Assembly (NCBI GenBank): GCA_943324055.2
Contig: CALPKD020000066.1
Span: 1-6,950, forward strand
DNA: 6,950 bases
Origin: Chitinophaga pinensis
GTDB lineage: Bacteria; Bacteroidota; Bacteroidia; Chitinophagales; Chitinophagaceae
Direction of reading: 5' to 3'
Shown here: positions 5,999-6,950 of the stretch, piece after piece
Layout: each line of letters starts with the position of its first letter
How positions within the stretch are numbered: position 1 is the first letter of the stretch
Made by a program: the position numbers and the translations under genes
The notes under the pieces: model-generated
Told to the model about the DNA's origin: nothing
Seen by the model: only the letters and a program-made list of their open reading frames with translations
The model's database searches: none

Positions 5999-6950
5999 TC
6001 AAAATAATTTCTCAAAGGGCACTGATTTAGCAGTGATCCTACTTTACTTTTTGATGGTAACGGTTGGCATATTATGTATTTTCATGGTGGAGTATAACCC
6101 AAATGCAAATTGGAGTAATTCCTTCATCAATGCTAAAACCAATTACAGCAAACAATTTTATTTTGCAATATTTTGTAGCTTCATTGGCATATTTATTTTG
6201 TTAATGGATAGCAAAGTATTTACTGCACTAGCAAATGTATCTTATGCTGCAGGCATATTACTCATGTTAGCCACTTTTGTGTTAGGGAAAGAAATTAATG
6301 GATCAAAGAGCTGGATACCTATTGCTGCAGGATTTAATTTACAACCTGCTGAATTATGTAAAATATTTACCGCATTAATATTAGCCAAGTTTATTTCAAA
6401 GCCTGATACGGACTTCTCTAAACTCAAATCGCATTTAATCGCTGGCATCATGATTGCATTACCCGCAATATTATCCATCATGCAACACGAGATGGGACTG
6501 GCATTAGTTTATAGCGCTTTTATTTTTGCAATGTACCGAGAAGGATTACCTCCAGCCATTTTAATTGTCCTGTTATCATTTGCTATATTAGTAATTGCTA
6601 CCCTGCTATTAGAGCCAGTAATATTAGCCATTATATTAAGTGTTGTTGGAGGGATTGTCATTTTATACTTAATGCAAAGATTTAAAAGAAATAAAAGTAA
6701 TATTCTTTTGGTCATAGGGATTTGGGCAATCTGCTTTGGTACGGTTCGATATGCTGTACCTTATATATTCAACAATGTGTTTGAATGTTACCAAAGTACC
6801 CGAATCTATAGCATGGTTGGAAAGGAATATGATTGTGGTCAAAATAAAAAATCAGCGGTTGCAGCGGGTGCAAAAAAAAGTAGGAAACCAGATGATTATA
6901 ATGTAAAGCAAAGTAAGATTGCAATTGGATCAGGTGGTTTTTGGGGAAGG
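5982..6950 (+). CDS. rodA: SEDS glycosyltransferase RodA (3' end beyond window)
   Basis: RodA is the integral-membrane SEDS peptidoglycan polymerase that works as a pair with PBP2. The frame is open from the ATG at 5982 to the window end (323 codons, no stop), so the gene is truncated only by the window. Start choice is firm: an in-frame TAA (5979-5981) directly precedes the ATG, which overlaps the mrdA end by 17 bp. Visible family features are membrane helices from about residue 15 onward, GSKSWI (107-112), LQPAELCK (120-127) with the conserved Trp111, Glu124 and Lys127, the QHEMG segment (168-172) in place of the usual QPDxG-like motif, YREGLP (185-190), the loop YQSTR (270-274), and QSKIAIGSGGFWG (310-322). 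The catalytic Asp of the ERHTDFIF-type motif would lie past the window. Odd points are Glu170 where Asp is usual, and a basic insertion (about 285-305) before the QSKIAIGSGG segment. Confidence 0.96.
   Translation, partial: MSPNTNQNNFSKGTDLAVILLYFLMVTVGILCIFMVEYNPNANWSNSFINAKTNYSKQFYFAIFCSFIGIFILLMDSKVFTALANVSYAAGILLMLATFVLGKEINGSKSWIPIAAGFNLQPAELCKIFTALILAKFISKPDTDFSKLKSHLIAGIMIALPAILSIMQHEMGLALVYSAFIFAMYREGLPPAILIVLLSFAILVIATLLLEPVILAIILSVVGGIVILYLMQRFKRNKSNILLVIGIWAICFGTVRYAVPYIFNNVFECYQSTRIYSMVGKEYDCGQNKKSAVAAGAKKSRKPDDYNVKQSKIAIGSGGFWGR

Noticed and set aside
1..6950. A novel defence, mobile or biosynthetic system
   Set aside because: Every gene is a recognised core housekeeping or cell-shape gene in conserved order, with no repeats, integrase or transposase, or foreign composition.

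Overview
The window looks like ordinary chromosomal core DNA from a member of the Bacteroidota, most plausibly a Chitinophagaceae/Sphingobacteriia-like organism. Three things suggest this. The DNA is moderately AT-rich. The starts lack Shine-Dalgarno sequences. The intergenic region before mreB carries a TTTG / nAnnTTTG promoter of the Bacteroidota type. The protein signatures also fit that phylum (for example the MreD segment around TPGLHAAAC and the RodA segment YREGLPP). The family-level placement is inference from remembered protein signatures, not from a search.

Layout, all on the + strand. Positions 13-1296 hold purD, a complete GAR synthetase of de novo purine synthesis. Positions 1297-1405 are a short intergenic region with a good candidate promoter and inverted repeats. 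Then comes the cell-elongation cluster: mreB (1406-2431), mreC (2485-3339, TTG start), mreD (3332-3853), mrdA encoding PBP2 (3857-5998), and rodA (5982-6950, running off the window end). The last four genes are tightly packed: mreC/mreD overlap by 8 bp, mreD and mrdA are 3 bp apart, and mrdA/rodA overlap by 17 bp. This points to one transcript with translational coupling.

The five genes encode the core of the elongasome (Rod complex). MreB forms membrane-associated filaments, and MreC and MreD link them to the periplasmic enzymes. RodA, a SEDS glycosyltransferase, polymerises lipid II, and PBP2, a class B transpeptidase, cross-links the new glycan. purD is an unrelated housekeeping gene; the promoter between it and mreB suggests that the mre cluster can be transcribed separately.

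I found no mobile element, CRISPR array, RNA gene, toxin-antitoxin, defence island or novel system. The points worth a second look are small: the TTG start of mreC, the inverted repeats over the mreB promoter, a Cys/His cluster in PBP2 that may be a metal site, a Lys-rich PBP2 tail, two departures from conserved motifs (MreB GGGTTG, RodA QHEMG), and a basic insertion in a RodA loop. There is no gene-free stretch longer than 300 bases.
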